DNA from: JAVBNA01 sp031551875
Lineage (GTDB): Bacteria; Bacillota; Clostridia; Oscillospirales; Acutalibacteraceae
DNA: 27,983 nucleotides
Assembly (NCBI GenBank): GCA_031551875.1
Contig: JAVBNA010000040.1
Span: 1-27,983, forward strand
Reading direction: 5' to 3'
The notes beneath the pieces are model-generated. The model was not told the origin of the DNA. It saw only the letters and a program-made list of their open reading frames with translations, and did not search any database. The translations under genes and the position numbers were made by a program. Below, piece after piece: positions 17,244 through 25,500 of the stretch (within the stretch, counting starts at the first letter, position 1; each line of letters begins with the position of its first letter).

Positions 17244-18434
17244 ATGGATACGGCAGGAACAGGAAGAACGAGAACACGAAGCGATTCGCTCAAACGGGAA
17301 CGAAGCTTCTGGCGCGGGCTTACGGAGATATTCCAAAGAACCGACCGAGGCCGCGTGGACATACCGTTTGTGATCATCGTTTCGGCTCTTGTGGTAATCG
17401 GGCTGGTGATGCTCCTGTCTGCGAGCTATCCCTATGCGCTCTACTACCGCGAAAACAGCTATGAGTTTTTCGCCTCACAGCTGATATTTGCGGTCGCGGG
17501 CGCCGGGGTCGCCTATCTGGTTTCCCGTTTTGACTATCATCACTGGCACCGCGTAGCCGTGATTCTTCTGATTGTCTCCTATATCCTGCTTGTAGTCGTG
17601 CTGTTTATGGGAGGAACCAAGCGATGGTTTAGGATCGGGCCGATCTCCTTTCAGCCTTCCGAGGTGGCAAAATTTGCGCTGATTGTATTCCTGAGCGACT
17701 ACATCTCGCGGCATTTCAAGCAAATGCACACCTTTACCATCGGCTTTCTGCCGCCCATCCTCGTGCTGGGGATGATGGCCGGGCTGCTCATGATGGAGCC
17801 CCACCTTTCGTGCACGGTCATCATCTCCGTGCTGACCATCAGCATCCTGTTCATCGGCGGGATCAACTGGAGGTATCTGGCGATCGGGGCGGCCATACTA
17901 ATTGCAGGGCTTATCTTCCTTGTGCTGTTTACCGACGTGATCGGATACGCGCAAAAACGACTGGCCTACTGGTTTGACCCCTTTTCCGACATGCTCGGAG
18001 ACGGATGGCAGACGGTGCAGTCGCTGTTCGCCATCGGCTCGGGCGGCGTATTCGGACAGGGGCTGGGCAACTCCCGTCAGAAGCATCTCTATCTCCCCGA
18101 ACCGCAGAACGACTTTATTTTTGCGATCGTGTGCGAGGAACTGGGCTTCATCGGCGCCCTCGTGGTTGTGCTTCTCTTTGCGGCGCTCGTGTGGCGGGGC
18201 TTTGTGATCGCCATGCGCGCCAAAGATCGTTTCGGCAAGATGCTGGGCATCGGGCTGACCATCCAGGTGGGCTTGCAGGCGCTTCTCAACATCGGCGTGG
18301 TGACCGGCGCACTGCCCAACACGGGCATCAGTCTGCCCTTCTTCAGCTATGGCGGCACGTCACTCATGATGCTCCTCATGCAGATGGGCGTCATCCTCTC
18401 CATTTCCCGCACCGCACACATTGAAAAAACCTAG
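17244..18434 (+). CDS. ftsW: SEDS peptidoglycan glycosyltransferase (FtsW/SpoVE)
   Basis: It polymerises lipid II into glycan strands with its class B PBP partner during septation (FtsW) or spore cortex synthesis (SpoVE). The product is 396 aa. A basic cytoplasmic N terminus of about 40 residues precedes about ten transmembrane segments. SEDS motifs visible are GTKRWF (124-129), QPSEVAKFA (137-145), PEPQNDFIFA (285-294) with the putative catalytic Asp290, and PNTGISLPFFSYGG (358-371). AAGGAGC lies upstream of the ATG. Between mraY and murG this is the dcw SEDS gene. FtsW and SpoVE cannot be told apart from sequence inspection. Confidence 0.95.
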   Translation: MDTAGTGRTRTRSDSLKRERSFWRGLTEIFQRTDRGRVDIPFVIIVSALVVIGLVMLLSASYPYALYYRENSYEFFASQLIFAVAGAGVAYLVSRFDYHHWHRVAVILLIVSYILLVVVLFMGGTKRWFRIGPISFQPSEVAKFALIVFLSDYISRHFKQMHTFTIGFLPPILVLGMMAGLLMMEPHLSCTVIISVLTISILFIGGINWRYLAIGAAILIAGLIFLVLFTDVIGYAQKRLAYWFDPFSDMLGDGWQTVQSLFAIGSGGVFGQGLGNSRQKHLYLPEPQNDFIFAIVCEELGFIGALVVVLLFAALVWRGFVIAMRAKDRFGKMLGIGLTIQVGLQALLNIGVVTGALPNTGISLPFFSYGGTSLMMLLMQMGVILSISRTAHIEKT

Positions 18435-18455
18435 AAAAACCCGAGGAGTGATTGG

Positions 18456-19571
18456 ATGAAACTGCTTTTTTCGGGCGGCGGCACGGCCGGGCACATCAAC
18501 CCCGCGTTGGCTATCGCCTCATATTTTAGAACAAAACACCCCGACGCGGAAATTCTTTTTGTCGGCTCCAAGGGCGGCATGGAGGAACGTCTCGTTCCGC
18601 AAGCGGGTTTTGCCTTCAAAGCGGTGGAGGTGGCGGGGTTTCAGCGTAAGCTGACAATCAAAAACATCGGGCGCAATTTCCGCGCCGCGCGGCTGGTGCT
18701 CACCGCGAGCCGTCAGGCACGGAAAATCATACGCGATTTTGCCCCCGACCTGTGCATCGGAACCGGCGGCTATGTCTGCGGGCCGGTGCTGCGCAAGGCG
18801 GGGCAGATGGGCATTCCCATCCTGCTGCACGAAGCAAACGCCTTCCCCGGCGTCACCACCAAAATGCTGTGCAAGTGGGCAAAGAAGGTGATGGTCGCGG
18901 TGGCGGACGCCGGGCGTCATCTTCCCGATAATTGCCCTATCGTCGTCACAGGAAACCCCGTCCGGCAGGAGATTCTGTCCTACAAACGCGAGCAGGCGCG
19001 CGCCGAACTTAATCTTGACGAGCGTCCGGTTGTACTCTCCTTCGGGGGCAGTCTGGGCGCGGAGAAAATCAACCGCGCCGTGCTTGAGCTGATTGTGCAC
19101 AGCGCAAAAACCGATGCCTGTCAGCACATTCATGCCTACGGGCAGTACGGCAAGTGGTTTCCCGAGGAGCTGGAGCGGCGCGGGGTCTCCCTAAAAAAAC
19201 ATAAAAACCTCGATGTTCGGGAATACATTCACGACATGCCCCGCTGTCTGGCGGCCGCCGACCTGGTCATCTCCCGCTGCGGCGCGATGACGCTCAGTGA
19301 AATCGAGGCGCAGGGCAAGGCGTCGGTGCTCATCCCGTCCCCCAACGTCGCCGAAAACCACCAGTATCACAACGCGATGACGCTGGTCGGGCGCGGGGCG
19401 GCCGAGCTGATTGAGGAAAAGGATCTGACCGGCGAGGCGCTTATCCAAAAAGCGGGCGCGCTCATTGAGCATCCCGAAACACTGATGAAATATGGCGTAA
19501 ACGCAAAAAAAATGGCGATTCTGGACGCGGATGAACGCATTTACCAGATTATTATGCAGCAGCTGAGATGA
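18456..19571 (+). CDS. murG: Lipid II synthase (UDP-GlcNAc transferase MurG)
   Basis: MurG is a peripheral membrane GT-B glycosyltransferase that adds GlcNAc to lipid I on the cytoplasmic face. At 371 aa it matches the family. Motifs are GGGTAGHINPA (7-17), HEANAFPG (125-132), TGNPVR (165-170), SFGGSLGA (195-202) and SRCGAMTLSEIEAQGKA around 273-289, which binds the UDP-GlcNAc donor. GAGGAGTGA precedes the ATG, which lies 21 bases after the ftsW stop. A gap of about 177 bases without a clear promoter or terminator separates it from murA. Confidence 0.96.
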   Translation: MKLLFSGGGTAGHINPALAIASYFRTKHPDAEILFVGSKGGMEERLVPQAGFAFKAVEVAGFQRKLTIKNIGRNFRAARLVLTASRQARKIIRDFAPDLCIGTGGYVCGPVLRKAGQMGIPILLHEANAFPGVTTKMLCKWAKKVMVAVADAGRHLPDNCPIVVTGNPVRQEILSYKREQARAELNLDERPVVLSFGGSLGAEKINRAVLELIVHSAKTDACQHIHAYGQYGKWFPEELERRGVSLKKHKNLDVREYIHDMPRCLAAADLVISRCGAMTLSEIEAQGKASVLIPSPNVAENHQYHNAMTLVGRGAAELIEEKDLTGEALIQKAGALIEHPETLMKYGVNAKKMAILDADERIYQIIMQQLR

Positions 19572-19748
19572 CAGAAACACATTTTTTTGCTTTGGAGCAC
19601 CAACGCTCATTTTGCGAAAATCGTCGGACTCTGCCGTAAACCCTCGTAATACCCCTTCCTTTTGTGCACTCTATGCGTTTTTTTTGCATAGTATGGCTTG
19701 CGGGGTGACCCTCCGTGAGCTTTCTACAAGGAAAGGGTGCATGAATTT

Positions 19749-21005
19749 ATGTCAAGGATTGTCGTACAGGGCGGACATCGTTTAACGGGTAGTATCCATG
19801 TGCACGGTGCGAAAAACAGTGCGCTTCCGGTGCTTGCGGCCACCATCGTGAGCGGCGGGGAGAGCGTTATACATAATTGCCCGAAACTCAGCGACGTCGA
19901 GGCCAGCCTCAAGATCCTGCGTTACCTGGGCTGCCGCGTGGAGCGCACCGGAGACACAGTGGCGGTGGACGCTTCCACCATGGATCGGTTTGACGTGCCC
20001 GACAGCCTGATGCGCGAGATGCGGTCGTCCATCGTATTTCTGGGCGCGATCGCCGCGCGGATGAGACAGGCGAAAATCTCCTTCCCCGGCGGGTGTGAGC
20101 TGGGACCACGGCCCATTGACCTGCATCTCGGCGCCCTGCGCGACATGGGGCTGATCATCGAAGAGAATTACGGATGCCTGGACTGCGTCTGTGAGAAGGG
20201 TCTTCAGGGGCGTTCGATCGTGCTGTCCTTCCCAAGCGTGGGCGCGACGGAGAATGTGATGATTGCCGCATCGCTGGCTGACGGCGTCACCCAGATTACC
20301 AACGCGGCGCGCGAGCCCGAAATCATCGACCTTGCGGACTATTTGAACGCCTGCGGCGCGAGGATCACCGGCGCAGGCTGCGGGCTGCTTACGATTGAGG
20401 GCGTCGGGAGTCTGCACGGCTGTGAGCACACGGTCATTCCCGACCGCATCGCCTGCGTCACCTATCTGGCGGCGGCGGCCATTTCGGGCGGAGACATTGA
20501 ACTCACCGGCGTGGAGCCAGTGCACATCAGCGCCACCATTCCGGCGTTTGAGGAGGCGGGCTGTATCCTGAGCATCCGCGGCGACCGCGTCCGCCTGAAT
20601 GCGCCGAAAAGGCTGTTTTCCATTAAGCCGGTGCGCACGATGCCCTATCCGGGCTTCCCGACCGACGCGCAGGCGCCGATTATGGCGATGACCACGGTGG
20701 CAAGGGGCACGAGCATTTTTACCGAGAACATCTTTGAGAACCGCTATAAGCATGTCGGGGAACTGCTCCGGCTGGGCGCCAGTGTCAAGGTGGAGGGGAA
20801 AGTCGCCATTGTGGAGGGCGTTTCGCGCCTTTCGGGCGCGCCGGTGGAGGCCACCGACCTGAGAGGCGGCGCCGCGCTTGTGCTGGCCGGTTTGGCGGCG
20901 GAGGGCATGACGACGGTACACAACATTCATCATATTGACCGCGGCTATGAGTGCATGGAAGAGCGGCTTCGCGCGCTGGGTGCGCACATTGAGCGGCGGA
21001 TGTAA
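19749..21005 (+). CDS. murA: UDP-N-acetylglucosamine 1-carboxyvinyltransferase
   Basis: MurA transfers enolpyruvate from PEP to UDP-GlcNAc, the first committed step of peptidoglycan synthesis. The product is 418 aa. The start IVVQGGHRLTGSI and the GAKNSALP motif (20-27, with the catalytic Lys-Asn pair) are typical. The fosfomycin-target cysteine is present in FPGGCELGPRPID, at residue 116. The late TDAQAPIMAM block is also there. ATG 19749 is chosen because GAAAGGGTG (19731-19739) ends nine bases upstream. An in-frame GTG at 19737 lies inside that ribosome binding site. murA occupies the position where murB often sits in Firmicutes dcw clusters. Confidence 0.95.
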   Translation: MSRIVVQGGHRLTGSIHVHGAKNSALPVLAATIVSGGESVIHNCPKLSDVEASLKILRYLGCRVERTGDTVAVDASTMDRFDVPDSLMREMRSSIVFLGAIAARMRQAKISFPGGCELGPRPIDLHLGALRDMGLIIEENYGCLDCVCEKGLQGRSIVLSFPSVGATENVMIAASLADGVTQITNAAREPEIIDLADYLNACGARITGAGCGLLTIEGVGSLHGCEHTVIPDRIACVTYLAAAAISGGDIELTGVEPVHISATIPAFEEAGCILSIRGDRVRLNAPKRLFSIKPVRTMPYPGFPTDAQAPIMAMTTVARGTSIFTENIFENRYKHVGELLRLGASVKVEGKVAIVEGVSRLSGAPVEATDLRGGAALVLAGLAAEGMTTVHNIHHIDRGYECMEERLRALGAHIERRM

Positions 21006-21045
21006 TCAACAATACAGGATCTGAAACAGGCTTTGGAGGAACACT

Positions 21046-22074
21046 ATGGACAGAAGAAATCCCAGACGGGACGAGGAGATGCGGCCTGCCGCGCGGCGCA
21101 GGCCCTCCCGGGAGGAAATTGAGGAGGCGCGCAGACGCAGAGAGGCACGGCGAAGGCAGAAAAATGCCCCGCCACCGCCCCCGAGAACGGAGGAGCAAGG
21201 ACACACAGTGCGCGCCTGGACACGTTCTGCGCCGTCTGACCCGCGGCGAGGATCCGAAGTAGCGCCCCGTCCGCCCCGCCCCGAGAAACGCCCCCGCACG
21301 GACGCTGTGCGGCGGGAGGCACCGCGTGAAGCCAAGGTTCGTCCGCCGCGCAAAAAAATTTCGATGCGTGTGCGCGTGCTGGCCGGGCTGTTCGGCGGGC
21401 TTGTCCTGTTTTCCGTGCTGTCGCTGACCGTGCTCTTTCCCATCAATGAGATCAGCGTGTCGGGGGAGAGCCATTATACGGACGAGCAGATCATCAAGGA
21501 ATCGGGTCTCCTGACCGGACAGAATATCTTCCTGTCGGGCAAGGGAAGCGATGCGCTTGTGGAAAAGTCGCTGCCCTACATCAAAGACGCGGTCGTGCAC
21601 AAGCAGCTGCTCAGCGGAAAGGTGACCATTGAGGTCACCGAGACGGCCGCTCACCTCTGCACGAAGCATGACGGGAAATGGATTGTGCTCGACGCACAGG
21701 GTAAGGTGCTCGAAAGCCCGGACAACCCCCCGGAAGGGGTGACCGTGCTGTCCGGGCTGAGCATCGACAAGGCCGAGCCGGGCGAGACGGTCGCTTTCTT
21801 TGAGGAGAGCAAGGCGAAGGCGCTGTGGGAGCTCTGCGAGGTGCTTTCGCTCAACCAGGTGCAGGGCGTCACCCTGATTGACCTGGACGATTCGCTGGAC
21901 ACCAAAATCAAGTATCAGAACCGCATTACCATTCGTCTGGGGATACCCACTGAACTGGACACCAAAATCCGCTATGCGATGACTGTCATTCGGGAAGATA
22001 TCAAGTCTGACGCAAAGGGAATTCTGGACACATCCAGCGCGAAAAACTATACTTTCAAAGAAGATTTTAGCTAA
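21046..22074 (+). CDS. divIB: Cell division protein FtsQ/DivIB
   Basis: FtsQ/DivIB is a bitopic divisome scaffold linking FtsL/DivIC and the septal synthase. The product is 342 aa. The N-terminal 102 residues are cytoplasmic, low in complexity and extremely arginine-rich (about 30 Arg, with Pro and Glu). One transmembrane helix follows (about 107-130), then a POTRA domain starting PINEISVSGESHYTDEQII (132-150) and a beta domain. GGAGGAAC is well placed before the ATG, 40 bases after murA. Position before ftsZ and architecture make the call firm, although overall identity to any one homologue cannot be judged here. Confidence 0.9.
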   Translation: MDRRNPRRDEEMRPAARRRPSREEIEEARRRREARRRQKNAPPPPPRTEEQGHTVRAWTRSAPSDPRRGSEVAPRPPRPEKRPRTDAVRREAPREAKVRPPRKKISMRVRVLAGLFGGLVLFSVLSLTVLFPINEISVSGESHYTDEQIIKESGLLTGQNIFLSGKGSDALVEKSLPYIKDAVVHKQLLSGKVTIEVTETAAHLCTKHDGKWIVLDAQGKVLESPDNPPEGVTVLSGLSIDKAEPGETVAFFEESKAKALWELCEVLSLNQVQGVTLIDLDDSLDTKIKYQNRITIRLGIPTELDTKIRYAMTVIREDIKSDAKGILDTSSAKNYTFKEDFS

Positions 22075-22161
22075 AAGGGGACAATGTGCCGTTATTTTTC
22101 CTAAATCTCATGCGCAAAACCGGTTATTATAAACCAAACTGCCAAAATGAGGAAGAAGCAA

Positions 22162-22190
22162 TTGCACTTTGCCGCGAAAAGTGTTAAATT
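22162..22190 (+). promoter_or_regulatory. Candidate ftsZ promoter
   Basis: TTGCAC (-35, 22162-22167), a 17-base spacer and TAAATT (-10, 22185-22190, four of six) lie in the AT-rich 173-base gap between ftsQ and ftsZ. Initiation near 22197 would leave a leader of about 50 bases. Strong extra expression of ftsZ is biologically expected, but the -10 is imperfect. Confidence 0.5.
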
Positions 22191-22247
22191 AGATACTGTG
22201 TAGCTGTACAAAATACGGTAAGATCAAATTATTTAGGGGGTCGTCAA

Positions 22248-23408
22248 ATGCCTTTTGAGATTGATAATGACTTTGGGAATATTGTTCAGATAAAAGTCAT
22301 CGGTATCGGCGGAGGCGGCGGAAACGCCATCAACCGCATGGTCACCATGGGTGTGCAGAGTGTGGAGTTCATCTCCATCAACACCGATAAGCAGGCGCTG
22401 TTCCGTTCACAGGCCACGCATAAGATCCAGATCGGCGAGAAGCTGACCAAGGGTCAGGGCGCGGGCTCCAAGCCCGAAATCGGCCAGAAGGCGGCCGACG
22501 AGAGTGCCGAAGAGGTGGCCGCGATTCTCAAAGGCACCGACATGGTGTTTGTCACCGCCGGTATGGGCGGCGGCACGGGCACGGGCGCGGCTCCCGTCAT
22601 TGCGAACATTGCCAAGCAAATGGGCATTCTCACGGTGGGAATCGTGACCAAGCCCTTCCTGTTTGAAGGCCGCCGCCGTATGGAGCAGGCCGAAATCGGC
22701 ATCGCCAACCTGCGTGAGCATGTCGACTCGCTGGTGGTCATCCCCAACGAGCGTCTGAAATATGTCAACGACCAGAAAATTACGCTGGTCAACGCCTTCA
22801 GCGTGGCCGACGACGTGCTGCGTCAGGGCGTCCAGAGCATTTCCGATCTGATCAAACTGCCCGGCGTGGTCAACCTCGACTTTGCCGACGTGACCTCGGT
22901 CATGCGCGACGCCGGATACGCCCACATGGGCATTGGACGAGCCTCGGGCAAGGACAAGGCGGTTCAGGCCGCCAACATGGCCATTTCCAGCCCGCTGCTC
23001 GAGACCTCCATCAACGGCGCGCGCGGCGTCATCATCAACATCTCTTCGTCGCCTGACATTGGCCTTGAAGAGGTGGAGATCGCTTCTGAGATGATCAAGG
23101 AAGCGGCTCACGAGGATGCCAACATCATCTGGGGCGCTGCCTTTGATGAGGATATGAACGACGAGATGAGCGTCACGGTGATTGCGACCGGATTCTCGAA
23201 CGACGTGCAGCACACCCTGCCGCCCAAGACAAACCAGGCGGCACCGGCGGCGCCGCCCGCCGCGCGTCAGCCGCAGCAGCCCGTACAGCAGCAGCCTGCG
23301 CGTCAGCCGCAGCAGCAGCCCGCTCCGCAGCAGTCTGCTCCGCCGCCGCCCGCTCCCGCAGATGACGACGATTTCTTCGACATCATGGAAATCTTTAAGA
23401 AGAAATAA
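22248..23408 (+). CDS. ftsZ: Cell division protein FtsZ
   Basis: FtsZ is the tubulin-like GTPase that forms the cytokinetic ring. The product is 386 aa. The GTP-binding loop GGGTGTG is at 107-113, NTDKQAL near 45-51, and the synergy-loop motif NLDFADV (209-215) supplies the catalytic aspartates. The globular core ends near residue 322. A Pro/Gln/Ala linker (about 325-370) follows, then an acidic patch and the tail DDFFDIMEIFKKK, which differs from the usual D-I-P-x-F-L-R conserved peptide. TTAGGGGG lies seven bases before the ATG. There is no ftsA or sepF next to it. A terminator follows 22 bases after the stop. Confidence 0.98.
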   Translation: MPFEIDNDFGNIVQIKVIGIGGGGGNAINRMVTMGVQSVEFISINTDKQALFRSQATHKIQIGEKLTKGQGAGSKPEIGQKAADESAEEVAAILKGTDMVFVTAGMGGGTGTGAAPVIANIAKQMGILTVGIVTKPFLFEGRRRMEQAEIGIANLREHVDSLVVIPNERLKYVNDQKITLVNAFSVADDVLRQGVQSISDLIKLPGVVNLDFADVTSVMRDAGYAHMGIGRASGKDKAVQAANMAISSPLLETSINGARGVIINISSSPDIGLEEVEIASEMIKEAAHEDANIIWGAAFDEDMNDEMSVTVIATGFSNDVQHTLPPKTNQAAPAAPPAARQPQQPVQQQPARQPQQQPAPQQSAPPPPAPADDDDFFDIMEIFKKK

Positions 23409-23430
23409 GAAGCTTTTTAAACAAACATAT

Positions 23431-23464
23431 ACCCGCAAAGGCAGTTGCCTTTGCGGGTTTTTTT
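23431..23464 (+). terminator. Terminator between convergent ftsZ and recG
   Basis: ACCCGCAAAGGCA (23431-23443) and TGCCTTTGCGGGT (23446-23458) form a 12-bp stem with a four-base loop, followed by a seven-T run. It clearly serves ftsZ. On the minus strand the following sequence is only moderately T-rich, so its use for recG is plausible but less certain. Confidence 0.93.
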
Positions 23465-23478
23465 GTGGATTGACGATT

Positions 23479-25500
23479 TTATTCCAGACGCTCGAACAAG
23501 GCTTCGACCTGCCCGCGCAGCGCGCGATGGGGTTCACTTTGCAGAAAGGGATCACAGCTGAGAATGCGCTGTGCGGCGCGCTGTGCATCGGTCAGCGTGG
23601 TGAAATCGGTCAGATCGGCGATGCGCAGACGGGGCAGACCGTGCTGCCGCGCGCCGAAAAAGTCGCCCGGACCGCGCAATTTTAAGTCCTCATCGGCAAT
23701 TTTAAAGCCGTCGGTGGTGGTGCGCATGACCTCAAAGCGGGTGCGCGCCTCCGGGTTTTGCGCGTCGGACAGCAGGATGCAGGTGCCCTTGTGCTGGCCG
23801 CGCCCCACCCGCCCGCGCAGCTGATGCAGCTGGGACAGGCCGAAGCGCTCCGCGTTTTCGATGAGCATAATAACGGCGCCCGGCACATCCATGCCCACCT
23901 CCACGACCGTTGTGGAGACAAGAAGTAAAATCTCCCCGCGTGAAAACCGTGTCATGACATCTTCCTTTTCCGCCGGCTTCATACGTCCGTGCAGAAGCTC
24001 CACCGAAAAGTCCCGGAACATGCCTCCGCGCAGCTCATCAGCATACTGGGTGGCGGCGGTCAGGTCGTTTTCGCCCTCCTCGACAAGCGGGCAGACGATA
24101 TAGGCCTGCCGTCCCTTCAGCAGCGCGTCCCGCACAAAATGGAGCGCCCGCTCGCGCTTGTCCGAGCCGATTACAAAGGTCTCGGTGGGAGTTCGTCCGG
24201 GCGGCAGCTCGTCGAGCAGGGAGATGTCCAGATCGCCGTAAATAATCAGGGCGAGCGTGCGCGGGATGGGCGTTGCCGACATGACAAGAACATGGCAGTG
24301 CTGTCCCTTGCCCGCGAGCCGTGCGCGCTGCTCGACGCCGAAGCGGTGCTGTTCGTCGGTGACAATCAGGCCGAGCCGCGCGAACTCAACATCGTCCGAC
24401 AGCAGGGCGTGGGTACCGATCACGAGCGAAAGTGCGCCGGACAACAGGTCGGCTAAAATGCGCTTCCGTTCCTTTTTGGGGGTGGAACCGGTCAGCAGCG
24501 CGGCGGTCAGCGGCGTGTCCGCGAAGGTTTTACGAAAAAAGTAGTAGTGCTGTTCGGCGAGGATCTCGGTGGGCGCCATGACGGCCGACTGCCTGTGATT
24601 GCAGAAGGCGTGGTGGCACAGCGCCGCCGCCACCGCGGTTTTGCCCGAACCGACGTCGCCCTGTACCAGCCGGTTCATCGGTTTGGATCCGTTCATGTCC
24701 CTGAGGCACTCGCCGATCACCCGCCGCTGCGCGCCCGTGGGGGAGAAAGGAAGCAGGGCATAGAAATCCGCGGTGCGGTCGCCGGTCATGACGGGCGCGT
24801 CGCTGCTTTTGGCGCGGCCTTTCATGAGAAAAAGCCCTAACTGCAAGGTGAGCAGCTCTTCAAAAATCAGCCGCCTGCGCGCCTCCTCAAGCGCCTCCGC
24901 CGACACGGGTGCGTGAATGTTTTGCAGGGCGTAGCGCAGAGGACACAGATCCATCGTATCGCGCAGCGCCTGCGGGAGGGTTTCCTCCACCTGCTCCAGA
25001 TACGTGTCGAGCGCCTGCTTCACCATTGCGGAAATCTGACGGGAACGCAGCCCCTCGGTCTGGTGATAGACCGGCTGGAGGAGCGCGCCCTCTTTCTCCG
25101 CGGACAAAATTTCCGGAGAGGCCATCTCCCGGCGGGAAAAGCCGCCCGCAACCCTGCCCCGGAAGAGATAGGTGCAATCGGGCTTGATCAGCTGGGAGGC
25201 GTAGGGATTGTTAAAAAGCGTGACCATCATGTCGGAGGAGTCGTCGGTCACCAGAAACTTATAAAGCGTCATGCCCTTGCGGATGAGAGTTTTGCGGGGG
25301 GACTCCACCGCGCGCGCCTGAATACAGCACACCTCGTCGTAGGGCGCGGCGGCAATCGGGATTGTTTGGCTCCAATCGATGTAGGTGCGCGGATAGAAAC
25401 GAAGCAAAGCGCCGACCGAATTGACGCCCAGCCTGCTTAGCAGGCCGGCGCGCTTCTCGCCGACGCCTTTGATGGTTCGGATGTCCTTCCGGTACAGCAT
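23479..25500 (-). CDS. recG: ATP-dependent DNA helicase RecG
   Basis: RecG is a fork-reversal and branch-migration translocase used in replication restart and R-loop removal. The product is 673 aa, normal length. An N-terminal helical and OB-fold wedge domain occupies about residues 1-230. Walker A is GDVGSGKT (281-288), the DEAH-box variant is DEQH (382-385), motif III is SAT (408-410), and motif VI is QLRGRVGRG. The C-terminal LRGPGDFFGARQHGLP is a RecG signature. Its ATG overlaps the stop of the fakA-like gene by one base (TAATG) and no clear ribosome binding site precedes it, so it likely depends on translational coupling. It is last in its operon and convergent with ftsZ. Confidence 0.97.
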   Translation of the reverse strand: MLYRKDIRTIKGVGEKRAGLLSRLGVNSVGALLRFYPRTYIDWSQTIPIAAAPYDEVCCIQARAVESPRKTLIRKGMTLYKFLVTDDSSDMMVTLFNNPYASQLIKPDCTYLFRGRVAGGFSRREMASPEILSAEKEGALLQPVYHQTEGLRSRQISAMVKQALDTYLEQVEETLPQALRDTMDLCPLRYALQNIHAPVSAEALEEARRRLIFEELLTLQLGLFLMKGRAKSSDAPVMTGDRTADFYALLPFSPTGAQRRVIGECLRDMNGSKPMNRLVQGDVGSGKTAVAAALCHHAFCNHRQSAVMAPTEILAEQHYYFFRKTFADTPLTAALLTGSTPKKERKRILADLLSGALSLVIGTHALLSDDVEFARLGLIVTDEQHRFGVEQRARLAGKGQHCHVLVMSATPIPRTLALIIYGDLDISLLDELPPGRTPTETFVIGSDKRERALHFVRDALLKGRQAYIVCPLVEEGENDLTAATQYADELRGGMFRDFSVELLHGRMKPAEKEDVMTRFSRGEILLLVSTTVVEVGMDVPGAVIMLIENAERFGLSQLHQLRGRVGRGQHKGTCILLSDAQNPEARTRFEVMRTTTDGFKIADEDLKLRGPGDFFGARQHGLPRLRIADLTDFTTLTDAQRAAQRILSCDPFLQSEPHRALRGQVEALFERLE

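Noticed and set aside
19595..19608. GAGC-N6-GCTC hairpin after murG as a terminator
   Set aside because: Only four base pairs and a short interrupted T-run. Insufficient for termination.
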